Shown here piece after piece: positions 7,633 through 16,023 of a DNA stretch of 21,787 nt. The notes under the pieces were generated by a model, which was not told the origin of the DNA, made no database searches, and saw only the letters and a program-made list of their open reading frames with translations. The DNA lies in IMG/VR virus record IMGVR_UViG_3300044971_000792, positions 1 through 21,787 of that record; one strand, given 5' to 3'. This DNA is from a virus. Made by a program: the position numbers and the translations under genes. Numbering within the stretch: position 1 is the first letter of the stretch; each line of letters opens with the position of its first letter.

Positions 7633-9936
7633 CTAGAACCCAATCAAGATTTTGAATTGTTCCATTTGTTCTATATTTCTTTGAACTGGTCGTATATTTT
7701 CTATGTATAACAAATCTCCAGAACCTATATCAAGTTCGGGATTGCTTATCGCATTGATGGATACTGTAGTAAGGCTTGTGTCTGCGGTTGTTCCATATGG
7801 AGTAAATGTCAGTTGGTCTGATGAATTGAATGTTCCCTTTACATTGCAAAGTTGTGCAATGCCAGTAAAACCAACGCCACCAGCCACAGTGAAATCAATA
7901 ATATCAGCAGTCACCTTTTTCAAGGTAGTGGAATCTACTTGTGATAAAGTTCCATCAAATGCATTTGATCCTGCGATTATGCCATCTGTAAATGCACTTG
8001 AGTTTACAAGAGTTAGTCTTGTGGCAAGTCTATACTCTCCAAGATTCTCAATCACTCTTGGAGCAAATGCTGTTGATGCAAACCTACCGAAAATTTCATC
8101 GTTGCCGAATGTCAATCCGACAGTTCCACTGGTAGAACCAAAATTCATTTGACCAAATTGTTCACCAAACTCTTCATCTAAGTCTACGATATTTGCTCCG
8201 CTTAAAGTATAACCACCAGAGAAGGTTAAAGTCTTGCCAGAGACAAACGATCCAAAGGTAGTGTCAATCACGACACTTCGATTGTAATGGTCATACGATG
8301 TGATAACACCCGATGCAGAAAGCGTAAGACCAACTACATTTACATACTGATTTGCTGTATCTCCAGTTGCAAATGCTGCCGAGAATCCACTTGTATAGTG
8401 AATTCTAACTTTGGTCGAAGCATCTTCCGAAAGTCTGAAATTACCAACTAGATCAGTCAAGAATATTTTATGGAATCTAGTACCGGGAACTGTTTGTGAG
8501 TCCACAATACGAGCCGATGCCTTGGTTTCTTTGCCCAAGATGTGATTGCCCACGACAAACGTATCGGCAAAGTATAGTTCGTCCTTGTATGGTGGTCGCT
8601 TTACAAGTGCTTCTACAACTTTATCCTCGTTTGAACCAGCCAAAGTCAATCCACCATAAAGGTATGGATTTTTGATGAGTCCAAATTGGCGATATTCATT
8701 GCGTGTTGAGAGTTTGTTCCCCTCTGTTCCTTCAAGTTCAACAACCAACATTACGTCCGATGCACCAAGTTCTTTTACGGCATTGTATCCGTGTCCCTTT
8801 GGTGTAGAGAGATTTGTTGTTATGGAGTTGTTTAGTAACTGAACTTGAGATCCTATGGTCACACTTCCGCTCTCAGTTGTGACTCTTGGTTTAGCATATG
8901 AATAATTTTTACCAGAATTTACTACCGACAACGAAGTAATTTTTTGATTTACCGATGTGGTTGGAATGACAACGGCGTTTTCACCATCCCCATCAACAAC
9001 AACATTTGGAACTATTTTAAATGTGCTTTGGTTGGTTATATCTCTGTTTAGTGAAGGATATACGTTTGCGTAGTAGTAACTAACACCAGATCCACCCTTT
9101 ACGAAATTCAATATTCTAAAATACTGACCGATACCTGGTCCACTACTAATATAGATGGCGTAGTTGTTGTAATATCCATTAGTAGGAACTCCGTCTTCGC
9201 CAACTGGAACAAAGTGAATATATGAAGACCCAGCGGCATTTACGGTGATTCCGAGATCAGAATATATTGTTCCCTTATACAAATCACTTATAGTACGATC
9301 ATATTTGAATATCTTGGAGAATGTTGGACTCAACGAAGCAGTCATAGAAACAGAGTCTATTGAACCAGGCTTCGCTGTATTTTGAACCTCTCGCTGCTCC
9401 AAGTATTCACCAGATGAAACAAAAATTGGAATGTAGTCCAACGTGATGTATTCGATGTCATCTTCAGATACTGTATAGAGATACTTCCATTTATACCCAT
9501 CTGCTAATGTGATCGTGTCTGATGATTTACCTGTTGGCATGATGGTAGATGCACCAACAGCACCCATACACTTATAAACATTGAAGTCTGTGGTTATGAC
9601 ATAGAATGACTTACCAGCCATATCAGTTGTTTCAGAATATGGTGTGTATGTAGTTCCATATGTCCATGTGATTCGCGGAACAACAAAACGCATATTCTCT
9701 GGTTGAATCCGCTTTGCATAGATCATGTTTCTAAACGAATCATATTGATTGCGCGAAGATTCTGCTACAGAAGGCGGATTTGTATCGCTCTCAACACTTG
9801 TGGTTGTTTCTGCGTTGTCTTCGTAAGGAACAGATCTGCCAACAAACAAGTAGTAGTTGTTGCTGTTCGCAATAGAAGATCTGATTAGATCTATCAAGTC
9901 AGTTTTCAACAAGGTTTTGAGAGCGTTGTTTGCCAT
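7633..9936 (-). CDS. 8: Baseplate wedge protein gp8-like, enlarged
   Basis: In T4, gp8 is a 334-residue baseplate wedge protein that forms dimers and binds gp10, gp7 and gp6. This protein is 767 residues. Its first 180 residues follow the gp8 pattern: YYLFVGRSVPY at 28-38, MRFVVPRITWTYG at 82-94, FYVITTDFNVYKCMG at 111-125, and LADGYKWKYLYTV at 144-156. Its last 28 residues (GDLLYIENIRPVQRNIEQME...ILIGF) match the T4 ending, with its Y-x-E-N-R-P core. Between them lie more than 500 beta-rich residues with no T4 counterpart that I can see. One piece (SLSVVNSGKNYSYAKPRV) resembles a motif in the neighbouring gp7-like protein. The gene lies one base after gp7's stop with no clear Shine-Dalgarno, suggesting coupled translation. 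Confidence 0.85.
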   Translation of the reverse strand: MANNALKTLLKTDLIDLIRSSIANSNNYYLFVGRSVPYEDNAETTTSVESDTNPPSVAESSRNQYDSFRNMIYAKRIQPENMRFVVPRITWTYGTTYTPYSETTDMAGKSFYVITTDFNVYKCMGAVGASTIMPTGKSSDTITLADGYKWKYLYTVSEDDIEYITLDYIPIFVSSGEYLEQREVQNTAKPGSIDSVSMTASLSPTFSKIFKYDRTISDLYKGTIYSDLGITVNAAGSSYIHFVPVGEDGVPTNGYYNNYAIYISSGPGIGQYFRILNFVKGGSGVSYYYANVYPSLNRDITNQSTFKIVPNVVVDGDGENAVVIPTTSVNQKITSLSVVNSGKNYSYAKPRVTTESGSVTIGSQVQLLNNSITTNLSTPKGHGYNAVKELGASDVMLVVELEGTEGNKLSTRNEYRQFGLIKNPYLYGGLTLAGSNEDKVVEALVKRPPYKDELYFADTFVVGNHILGKETKASARIVDSQTVPGTRFHKIFLTDLVGNFRLSEDASTKVRIHYTSGFSAAFATGDTANQYVNVVGLTLSASGVITSYDHYNRSVVIDTTFGSFVSGKTLTFSGGYTLSGANIVDLDEEFGEQFGQMNFGSTSGTVGLTFGNDEIFGRFASTAFAPRVIENLGEYRLATRLTLVNSSAFTDGIIAGSNAFDGTLSQVDSTTLKKVTADIIDFTVAGGVGFTGIAQLCNVKGTFNSSDQLTFTPYGTTADTSLTTVSINAISNPELDIGSGDLLYIENIRPVQRNIEQMEQFKILIGF

Positions 9937-9937
9937 A

Positions 9938-11935
9938 TTAGAAATTCGGTGATACTAGGGTTGAACTTTCGATTAGACCATACTCATTATTTGCACCCGT
10001 TGTGCCAAGATACGGGGTTCCTGTTGGATTTGAGTGGAAGTGATATCCAATAGGCATCTTAAAGAATGGTTTCAAGCAAACTGCTCCGAATGAAGCACCA
10101 ACACCAGTTCCACCCTGCCACATGTTGGTGAGTCCAACTATTCCTCTGATATTTGGGTGATGATAAATTCCCCAATAAGAATAACTGAACCCCTGTGCTT
10201 CTATGTATCCCTCAACTCCAAGGCTGCTACCAAGTGGTCTGCCTTGTGGGTTGTGAGTAAAGCCGCCCGTTTCAGGAACAATACCATGACCGAATCGAAT
10301 CATTTGTATGGTTGCAGTATTTCCACTACCACCAATAAGAGTGAGTGTCGATCCTTCAACAAATCCACCACCTGTTATAGAACCGAGATCAAGGAGATTG
10401 AAGTCTATTGTCTTGAGAAGCAACGCACCTTGAGTTGGACCCATGTAGGCGAACTCAAATACATTTGCGCTGATGATATTCCCATTTGAACCAGATGCTG
10501 CGATAGAACCGAAAGTCATTCCAGCAGTAAATGTAAATCCTACTGGCGTGATTATTAGTTTTCCGCCACTTGAGCCATAGTTCTGATATGAGTTGAACGT
10601 ATTACCGCGAGGATTGAAGCCGCTTGTATAAAGGTAGTACAAGTCCGCAGTTGTTCCCATTCTATATGGCGTATAATGCCCAATGTATGGAATTTCATAT
10701 CGCTGAAACTCTGAGTGGAAAGGCAACGAATCAACCAAATTACGTTTGATCAAAACCTCACCAAACATCTTAAATCCAGCGGGGTGGATTAGTTTCTTGT
10801 ATGTTTCTCTGTAACGTGAAAATGCGATTTCGCTGCGGAGTACATAAGAGAAGTCTTGATAGTATGACCCATCAAACATTCTCTTGTTCGAACTCAACTT
10901 TCCATCATTGTTTGCATAGTAGCCAGTGTAGTTTGTCACACCACCGACCACAGGAGTCGCAGAAAACCCACTACCAGTGTTGGTTGCTACGCTAATAGAA
11001 ACCTTGTTAGACTGATATCCAACCCCCGAATCTATAATTCGGAGAGTCTTGATCTCCCCCTCTTCATCCAAGAGTTCTATTGCAACGGAAAGCCCGACCC
11101 CATCTCCACTATTTCCAATCACCACATCGTCGGTCTTGGAATAGTTAGATCCGCCAGTTATAACTTCAACCGAAGAAACTACGGGATACACAGTTTCATT
11201 GAATGAACTTACTGTTGAAACGACGGCTTGATTCGGAACAAAATCTCCGACAAGATCCTTCAAGAAAAGTTCGCACACATTGTAATACTGCTTTTGGTAT
11301 TGAACAACTTGTTTAACAACACCAGAGCCAATCACCTCACCACTAACAGGATCTAGTTGATAAACTTGGCTTCCTTCAACTGCATAGTTTGCAGTGCCAC
11401 CCACATTTGTTGTTTTTATAGAGATTGGTTCTATCCATCGCCCCGCAGATGTTCTTAGTATGTCTTTGGTTGGATAGTAAATTTCTGCTGTTGCATTGTA
11501 TAGAAGTCTAAACAAGAACTTGTAAGCCTTCTCAGTTCCCTTTGCTCCGTAGAAAGCGCGAGCATTTTTAATGAAGTTTGCTTCGCTTACTAGATTACCC
11601 GACGAATCTGTGGCTAACTGATATGGAAAGTTTTTGAGATATGTCTCTCTGAAGTCAAGAAAGAATATGCTTAGACTCTTATCAACATCCATCAAATCCA
11701 TGAAACCATCAATAATACCGAATGGATTTTCGGCTCGCTCCAGCCATTCATAGTAGGTTTCTAAAAATGATCTAAAGTCTTCGTGATCGCGATTGATGAA
11801 ATCGGGAACCTGATCTGCAATCAGATTGCTAGGACCAAACCTTTTGATTATTCGTGGAGACTCCTCCGACAGAGCCAATGTCTGTATCGTTGGTGCGGAG
11901 CCAGTTCCGCCGAATAACAGTGGTAATGATGCCAT
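9938..11935 (-). CDS. 7: Baseplate wedge protein gp7-like, short form
   Basis: 665 residues against 1032 for T4 gp7. Residues about 44-155 match, from memory, the C-terminal part of T4 gp7: FRSFLETYYEWLERAENP (54-71), then FIKNARAFYGAKGTEKAYKF and LFRLLYNATAEIYYP (121-155), ending in a conserved YPTKDILR...G.WIEP. Residues about 380-400 (YKKLIHPAGFKMFGEVLIK) match the late VHPVGFGF segment of gp7. The large N-terminal part of T4 gp7 is absent, while a different Gly/aromatic-rich tail of about 260 residues follows. Residues about 250-330 hold two copies of a G-G/S-x-x-Y motif (ITGGSNYS, IDSGVGYQS). It overlaps gp6's stop as TAATG and lies between gp6 and gp8 as gp7 does in T4. Alternative name: YEWLE-motif structural protein. 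Confidence 0.75.
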   Translation of the reverse strand: MASLPLLFGGTGSAPTIQTLALSEESPRIIKRFGPSNLIADQVPDFINRDHEDFRSFLETYYEWLERAENPFGIIDGFMDLMDVDKSLSIFFLDFRETYLKNFPYQLATDSSGNLVSEANFIKNARAFYGAKGTEKAYKFLFRLLYNATAEIYYPTKDILRTSAGRWIEPISIKTTNVGGTANYAVEGSQVYQLDPVSGEVIGSGVVKQVVQYQKQYYNVCELFLKDLVGDFVPNQAVVSTVSSFNETVYPVVSSVEVITGGSNYSKTDDVVIGNSGDGVGLSVAIELLDEEGEIKTLRIIDSGVGYQSNKVSISVATNTGSGFSATPVVGGVTNYTGYYANNDGKLSSNKRMFDGSYYQDFSYVLRSEIAFSRYRETYKKLIHPAGFKMFGEVLIKRNLVDSLPFHSEFQRYEIPYIGHYTPYRMGTTADLYYLYTSGFNPRGNTFNSYQNYGSSGGKLIITPVGFTFTAGMTFGSIAASGSNGNIISANVFEFAYMGPTQGALLLKTIDFNLLDLGSITGGGFVEGSTLTLIGGSGNTATIQMIRFGHGIVPETGGFTHNPQGRPLGSSLGVEGYIEAQGFSYSYWGIYHHPNIRGIVGLTNMWQGGTGVGASFGAVCLKPFFKMPIGYHFHSNPTGTPYLGTTGANNEYGLIESSTLVSPNF

Positions 11936-13782
11936 TAGTAGTTTCCAGTAGCAGAATCAAGGAAATTGACTGTTATTGCGGTTTGGGAGTTCGTATCAAC
12001 CTGAAGAACTTGGTTTCTCTTCGGGATGATGTCAAATCGTTGATCTGGTACCACCCCGAAAACAATGTAAGGTAATGTGCCAGTTCCGATTGGAAGGAAG
12101 CCTCGTAGATTTACTTTGCCTGTTTGATAATCTATAGTTCCTAGTTTGCTCTTTATGACAACCTTTTCAGAACCTCGCATAGAGTACAGAGTCAGTTCGC
12201 CAGCACCATCATCTTCGATAAAGCAGTCTTTGATCTCATTGTTTGAGTCCCTGTGCTTGAAGATAGAAGTTTTTACGATGCTTTGTTCATATCCCTCGTA
12301 AGGATGGTTTAGAGCAATATCAAAATTAAGCGTGTAGTTTCCAGCGAATGATATTGATGGGATTATCTTCTTATACAACGAAGTTGATATTCTATTGCTC
12401 ATTATGCTATTGCTGGCAAGATCGATATATCTCGACAACACAGAGTAGCGGAAAGGAGCATTAAACTTACCAAGATATAAACTAAAGTAGTTTCGTATCG
12501 CTGCCATAGCAGCATCTTTGATAGTTGATTCAGAAACAAATGACCGTCTAGAATCGTAGGTAACGAAACATGTAACATTGACGAATGTGTAATCGGGATC
12601 GACTATTTCTGGTGTGATCGAAACGGTCTTCTTCTTCTCAAGAATATCTCGCTTGATCGCTTCTTTCTGAGCATCACTCAACAGTGTGGTGTTCTTCGGC
12701 AAAATTGAAATGAAAACTTTTCCGTATATCGGTGGGTCGTTTTGATCCCCACCCCAAACACGCGCAGAGTCCGCTCCTGCATATTCTCGTAAAATGATTG
12801 CTTCATAGTCATCAACGGTCACAGCACGATTTTGTGCTTGGTAAAACTTTGGAGCGGTATATCTGATCTTTTCTTCTGTCTCGCGCTCCCCACCACCATA
12901 CGATGGAGTTATTGTGGCTACCTCTGCACTAAAATCATTTCCACCGATTCCTTCGAACGTAAACGCGGGTGACTCTTCAGTTTCACCTTTACCAATGTCG
13001 TTCGCGAGCAAGCCATCAGTTTCAAAATAAAGAATACTGATAAAGTTTCCATCAGTTGGCTTTTGACCAAGAATTCCATCACCAAAACTTATTTCGTAGT
13101 TTCCACGATAGTTTTCATTAATGAAGAAGACTTTGCTGTCTGAAGCAATGTCTAGAAAGTCCGCACTTTCCTTCCAAGTTATGTCCATGTTGGTCAAGTC
13201 CGACTGCGAAGACATGACGTATATCTTGGTGAGATCCTTGTCTATGTTCTTTGATGGTATTTCAAATTTCGTTGTATTGCTGTTTGCGTTGTATACAAAC
13301 GAAGCAGAACGATAGACACCTTGCCGAATCTCGACGTTTTTTGCTGTATACGGAACTGTAGACTTGTCTATTGTAAAAACATCAGTTGTGGTGAATGTAT
13401 AGTTCTCCCCATCTTTAGATGAGAAGAATCTAATTCCTTGTGGGATACTAGAAGGAACTCCGCTGGTTGTTCCAAAAGTAACATCAACAACAGCCGTCGC
13501 AGCATTCCTTGAGTTTGGAACATACCCCAAATTCTTTGCGAGTGATACTATAGAACGTCGAAGAACTGCTGAATCGATGAAAGACTCTGCTGCAAGCATG
13601 TTTGCATAGAGAGCCATGTAGTGTGTGTTGTAGGCAAGAAGATCTAAAAGGATATTTGTTCCCGAGCCTTCATAATCGAAGTCGCTGAACTCATTTGTAC
13701 CCGAAAGAAACGTCTTCAGGTTTTCCTTGATTCCGTCAAAATCAAGATCTGTTACTGGTGTGGTTAATGCACGATTTGGCAT
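11935..13782 (-). CDS. 6: Baseplate wedge protein gp6 (baseplate J-like)
   Basis: 615 residues (T4 gp6 is 660). gp6 dimers form the inner ring that joins the wedges around the hub and carry the baseplate J fold shared by contractile machines. The N-terminal block GSGTNILLDLLAYNTHYMAL, then ANMLAAESFIDSAVLRRSI and AKNLGYVP (about 43-93), is typical. So is the central KFYQAQNRAVTVDDYEAIIL around residue 310, equivalent to the Q-x-R-A-V-T-x-x-D-Y-E motif of gp6 and J proteins. The next part (GKVFISILP, then a VTITP-like strand) is also as expected. The start is 1 base after gp25, and its stop shares a base with the gp7 start. Confident assignment. Confidence 0.93.
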   Translation of the reverse strand: MPNRALTTPVTDLDFDGIKENLKTFLSGTNEFSDFDYEGSGTNILLDLLAYNTHYMALYANMLAAESFIDSAVLRRSIVSLAKNLGYVPNSRNAATAVVDVTFGTTSGVPSSIPQGIRFFSSKDGENYTFTTTDVFTIDKSTVPYTAKNVEIRQGVYRSASFVYNANSNTTKFEIPSKNIDKDLTKIYVMSSQSDLTNMDITWKESADFLDIASDSKVFFINENYRGNYEISFGDGILGQKPTDGNFISILYFETDGLLANDIGKGETEESPAFTFEGIGGNDFSAEVATITPSYGGGERETEEKIRYTAPKFYQAQNRAVTVDDYEAIILREYAGADSARVWGGDQNDPPIYGKVFISILPKNTTLLSDAQKEAIKRDILEKKKTVSITPEIVDPDYTFVNVTCFVTYDSRRSFVSESTIKDAAMAAIRNYFSLYLGKFNAPFRYSVLSRYIDLASNSIMSNRISTSLYKKIIPSISFAGNYTLNFDIALNHPYEGYEQSIVKTSIFKHRDSNNEIKDCFIEDDGAGELTLYSMRGSEKVVIKSKLGTIDYQTGKVNLRGFLPIGTGTLPYIVFGVVPDQRFDIIPKRNQVLQVDTNSQTAITVNFLDSATGNY

Positions 13783-13783
13783 T

Positions 13784-14179
13784 TTACCTTAGCCTTTCTA
13801 TTGTTACAAAAACCTTTGAGTTTTCTCTCGTATTCAACAACATGAAAGATATCGTTACTTCGAATGTGTTCGTATCTTCGTTGAATATGACGACAACGTC
13901 ATTTATTTTTGCTCTTGGTTCGTATCGATTCAAAATATCTATGATGTTTGATCGAACCATTACAGCAGTCATTGGAGTCGCTGGTTCAAACAACAATCTA
14001 GTAAGCCTTGCGTCTATTTGAGGCTTGAATGGCTTGTCGTATTTGTTCATCATGACAAGATTACGAATCGCTCGCTTAACTGCCTCTGCATCTGTCTTCT
14101 GTGGGACATCAGATGTCATTGGGTGTGGAGCAAAGTCTAGATCTAGATCTTTGAAAAGGTTTTTTCGTATCTTATTCAT
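13784..14179 (-). CDS. 25: Baseplate wedge protein gp25
   Basis: 131 residues, essentially the T4 length (132). gp25 sits beside gp6 and the sheath start, and its fold is shared with TssE of type VI secretion. The EPR core is present at residues 87-89 (NRYEPRA), preceded by AIRNLVMMNKYDKPFKP...LTRLLFEP, the usual gp25 opening. The family was once called a lysozyme, but there is no lysozyme catalytic site here. Its ATG overlaps the stop of the membrane-protein gene (ATGA), and gp6 follows after one base, the same order as gp25-gp6 pairs in many marine T4-like phages. Confidence 0.93.
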   Translation of the reverse strand: MNKIRKNLFKDLDLDFAPHPMTSDVPQKTDAEAVKRAIRNLVMMNKYDKPFKPQIDARLTRLLFEPATPMTAVMVRSNIIDILNRYEPRAKINDVVVIFNEDTNTFEVTISFMLLNTRENSKVFVTIERLR

Positions 14180-14814
14180 CTATAGTCTTTGGCTGAGTTC
14201 AGCAGGAATGAGATTTGGTCGCGGGTATATTCAAACTCTGTTTTGGTTGCAGTTTCATCTACATTATCCAGAGTTCCCAAATCACACCATTCAATTGTTA
14301 TGTATCCATAAACCACCAAACTATCATTACAAAAAAGTGGGAGAATGGAGAAAGCGATGGTGTCGTGCAACTCGTAGAACTTTTTGGTGTTCGACTCAAA
14401 CAAGCCGCTTGTCATTCTGATATGAGAATCGTTGTCTCTGAGTTGTTGAATGATCTCAACGAACCGACTCACCAAAACATCCTGCCTAAACTGCATAGTG
14501 GATGGTGTTTTAGGATCGCATGATTGATGGGATATACTCATTCTTCGCATACAAGAGCCGTCAGCAAACTTACCACCATTGTGAAATTGGGTAAGTGAGG
14601 TTCTTGATGCCTTGCTTTTCATACGCAGTTCACCCAACATATCGGATATCCGCATGTTGACGTGATTGAATGTCTCTTCTCTTCTTGCGGCTGTTCTTTT
14701 CTTAAAGTACCTAATAATAGGTTTTAATGCGATAATCGCTGTTATAAGAGCGGTCAATGATCCCAAAACAGCACCAAGAACCTCAACCCAACTAAGTATT
14801 GAATCTGTACCCAT
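14176..14814 (-). CDS. Membrane-anchored protein with possible GAF-like domain, unknown role
   Basis: I take the start as ATG at 14814 (212 residues), because GGAG lies six bases before it. The longer reading begins at TTG 14826, which abuts that site and adds only four residues. Residues about 10-30 (WVEVLGAVLGSLTALITAII) form one hydrophobic helix, followed by a basic stretch (KPIIRYFKKRTAARR) that predicts a cytoplasmic C-terminus. After a charged helix, residues 71-99 carry TSLTQFHNGG...MRRMSISHQSC, and residues about 145-175 LHDTIAFSILP...LVVYGYITIEWCD. An F-x-N-G motif with a later G-Y/F-x-x-I strand is what I associate with GAF-like sensor domains, but this is tentative. It overlaps gp25 by four bases. 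No baseplate component of this kind is known to me; a holin-like or host-modifying role is possible but unsupported. Confidence 0.7.
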   Translation of the reverse strand: MGTDSILSWVEVLGAVLGSLTALITAIIALKPIIRYFKKRTAARREETFNHVNMRISDMLGELRMKSKASRTSLTQFHNGGKFADGSCMRRMSISHQSCDPKTPSTMQFRQDVLVSRFVEIIQQLRDNDSHIRMTSGLFESNTKKFYELHDTIAFSILPLFCNDSLVVYGYITIEWCDLGTLDNVDETATKTEFEYTRDQISFLLNSAKDYR

Positions 14815-14820
14815 ATCTTT

Positions 14821-14824
14821 CTCC
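14821..14824 (-). promoter_or_regulatory. Shine-Dalgarno GGAG that decides the start at 14814
   Basis: The minus strand reads TTGGAGAAAGATATG. GGAG with a six-base spacer to ATG 14814 is ideal, whereas the in-frame TTG at 14826 abuts this site and has no site of its own. Confidence 0.75.
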
Positions 14825-14835
14825 AAAGTGTGAAA

Positions 14836-14843
14836 TATTTATC
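14836..14843 (-). promoter_or_regulatory. Possible late promoter (GATAAATA) in the largest intergenic gap
   Basis: GATAAATA on the minus strand lies in the 63-base gap between the 293-aa gene and the membrane-protein gene, the largest gap in this cluster. It is 22 bases before ATG 14814, leaving a leader of about 15 bases that still contains the GGAG site. It would drive the membrane protein, gp25, gp6 and possibly everything leftward. The similarity to T4-type late promoters and the position are seen directly; activity is inferred. Confidence 0.5.
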
Positions 14844-14877
14844 AACTACAAAATGATAAGATAATCACCATCAATCA

Positions 14878-15759
14878 TCAGACTGATCTATTCTTTAGAC
14901 TTGGGATAAGACTCAAAAAGTCCACTGGGGATCCCTCAACTGCCACCCCATTTTCTGCTGCCAAAGATGACAACTGACTACTTGCACCTGGCTGCGTTAT
15001 TAGATTTGTTATAAGTTGACCACCATAGCAAGGATCTGTCAATATGCTTGAGATTAGACCGTTCGCCAAAGCATAATCGGCTAGGATGAGAGCAGCAGCG
15101 GCATAGGTTGCTTTGTCTGCATTTTCAAACCCTTGCATAGTTGTTGTAAGTTCGCTTATGTTTGTGGACAACTGTCCGAGTTGGGAAAACAACGCACCGA
15201 GTTCTTGTGTATTCACGCCTTGGCTTAGACCTAGTTGATACCCAACCTCACCTAAAAGCCGACCAATCTCATAAGTGTTTGCGGCGAAATTATCAAAGAA
15301 AGGACCGACAATTCGTGGATCTAAAGAAGAGAACCCCTGTGTGAAATTGTCTTGCAAAGTCTCTCCAGGATCTTTCAAAACTTCCTTCATGGAGTTGTAA
15401 GCAGACATCACACCAATGATTTGATCAAGTGTGTACGCAGGATCATCCCGTAATACGCCACTTAATCTATTTGTGTGTTGTTGAAATCTCTGAAGTTGGG
15501 TATTCAGAGTTTTTAAGTTATCATTCAATTCCGCAAGATCTTGGGTCGCTGCGCTAAGTCCTGCAATTTGTCCAATTAACCCATCAAGTTCTGGACCGAG
15601 AATATCAAAAACTTGTGTAAGAGGATTTCTCAATAAGTTTCCTGCCATAAAGTCGTTTATGAACTTTTTGGCACCTGGTGGGATTAGACCAGCAACAACG
15701 CTGCAATTTGCAGCACTGAAAATACTTACACCCGTTTGAACCGAACTAAACGAACTCAT
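14878..15759 (-). CDS. Hypothetical structural protein, 293 aa, hub-associated
   Basis: I do not recognise a named family with confidence. The protein opens MSSFSSVQTGVSIFSAANC, then has a long Gln/Leu/Asn-rich helical part. Residues about 68-98 (LSAATQDLAELNDNLKTL then NTQLQRFQQHTNRLSG) have coiled-coil character, and a second such stretch lies near residues 178-212 (LGALFSQLGQLSTNISELTT). The segment at about 215-235 (DKATYAAAALILADYALANG) is apolar but interrupted by charges, so a true membrane helix is doubtful. A strong Shine-Dalgarno (GGAGG, spacer 8) precedes the ATG, which directly follows the PAAR gene's stop. The place next to the spike-tip and hub genes suggests a virion protein of the central hub or one that travels through the tube; this is inference from position only. 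Confidence 0.75.
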   Translation of the reverse strand: MSSFSSVQTGVSIFSAANCSVVAGLIPPGAKKFINDFMAGNLLRNPLTQVFDILGPELDGLIGQIAGLSAATQDLAELNDNLKTLNTQLQRFQQHTNRLSGVLRDDPAYTLDQIIGVMSAYNSMKEVLKDPGETLQDNFTQGFSSLDPRIVGPFFDNFAANTYEIGRLLGEVGYQLGLSQGVNTQELGALFSQLGQLSTNISELTTTMQGFENADKATYAAAALILADYALANGLISSILTDPCYGGQLITNLITQPGASSQLSSLAAENGVAVEGSPVDFLSLIPSLKNRSV

Positions 15760-16023
15760 TTAACCAACCTCCACATCGCTATGGGATAAAAGAACATGAT
15801 TACAAGATGCAACATCACCAGTTCTACACACACCAAAATCCTCAACAAGGACTGACGTAAATGACGTGACCATTTTTGCTTTTTCGTGTTCATCTTCGTC
15901 GTGGGATGAAACCAAACTACCAAATCTTGCCACAGGCATATCGTTTACAAGCACAGAGTATGTCCCTGTCAATACGACACCTCCACCGACATAACTTCTA
16001 CCAACTAATCCGACGTTTGGCAT
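15760..16023 (-). CDS. 5.4: PAAR-like spike-tip protein (T4 gp5.4 equivalent)
   Basis: 87 residues (T4 gp5.4 is 97). PAAR proteins fold into a small cone that caps the gp5 or VgrG spike and is usually held by a zinc ion bound by His and Cys. The PAAR pattern is present: a Gly-rich opening (VGRSYVGGGVVLTGTYS), VLVNDMPVARFGSLVSSH at 24-41, and VCRTGDVASCNH at 65-76. Candidate zinc ligands are H41, H46, C74 and H76. The insertion DEDEHEKAK in the middle loop is unusually charged. It overlaps the 64-aa gene's stop as TAATG and lies two genes after the gp5-like spike, which fits its role at the tip. Confidence 0.85.
   Translation of the reverse strand: MPNVGLVGRSYVGGGVVLTGTYSVLVNDMPVARFGSLVSSHDEDEHEKAKMVTSFTSVLVEDFGVCRTGDVASCNHVLLSHSDVEVG

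Noticed and set aside
7703-8152. 149-codon open frame on the plus strand inside gp8
   Set aside because: It is antisense to a well-supported gene, has no recognisable motif and no operon context. The other plus-strand frames left of 21278 were rejected for the same reason.
13784-14179. Older name 'gene 25-like lysozyme'
   Set aside because: The protein has the gp25/TssE pattern with the EPR motif and no lysozyme catalytic residues.
14844-14877. Possible terminator hairpin after the 293-aa gene (TGAT...ATCA)
   Set aside because: The stem is only four base pairs, A/T-dominated, with no U-tract of note.
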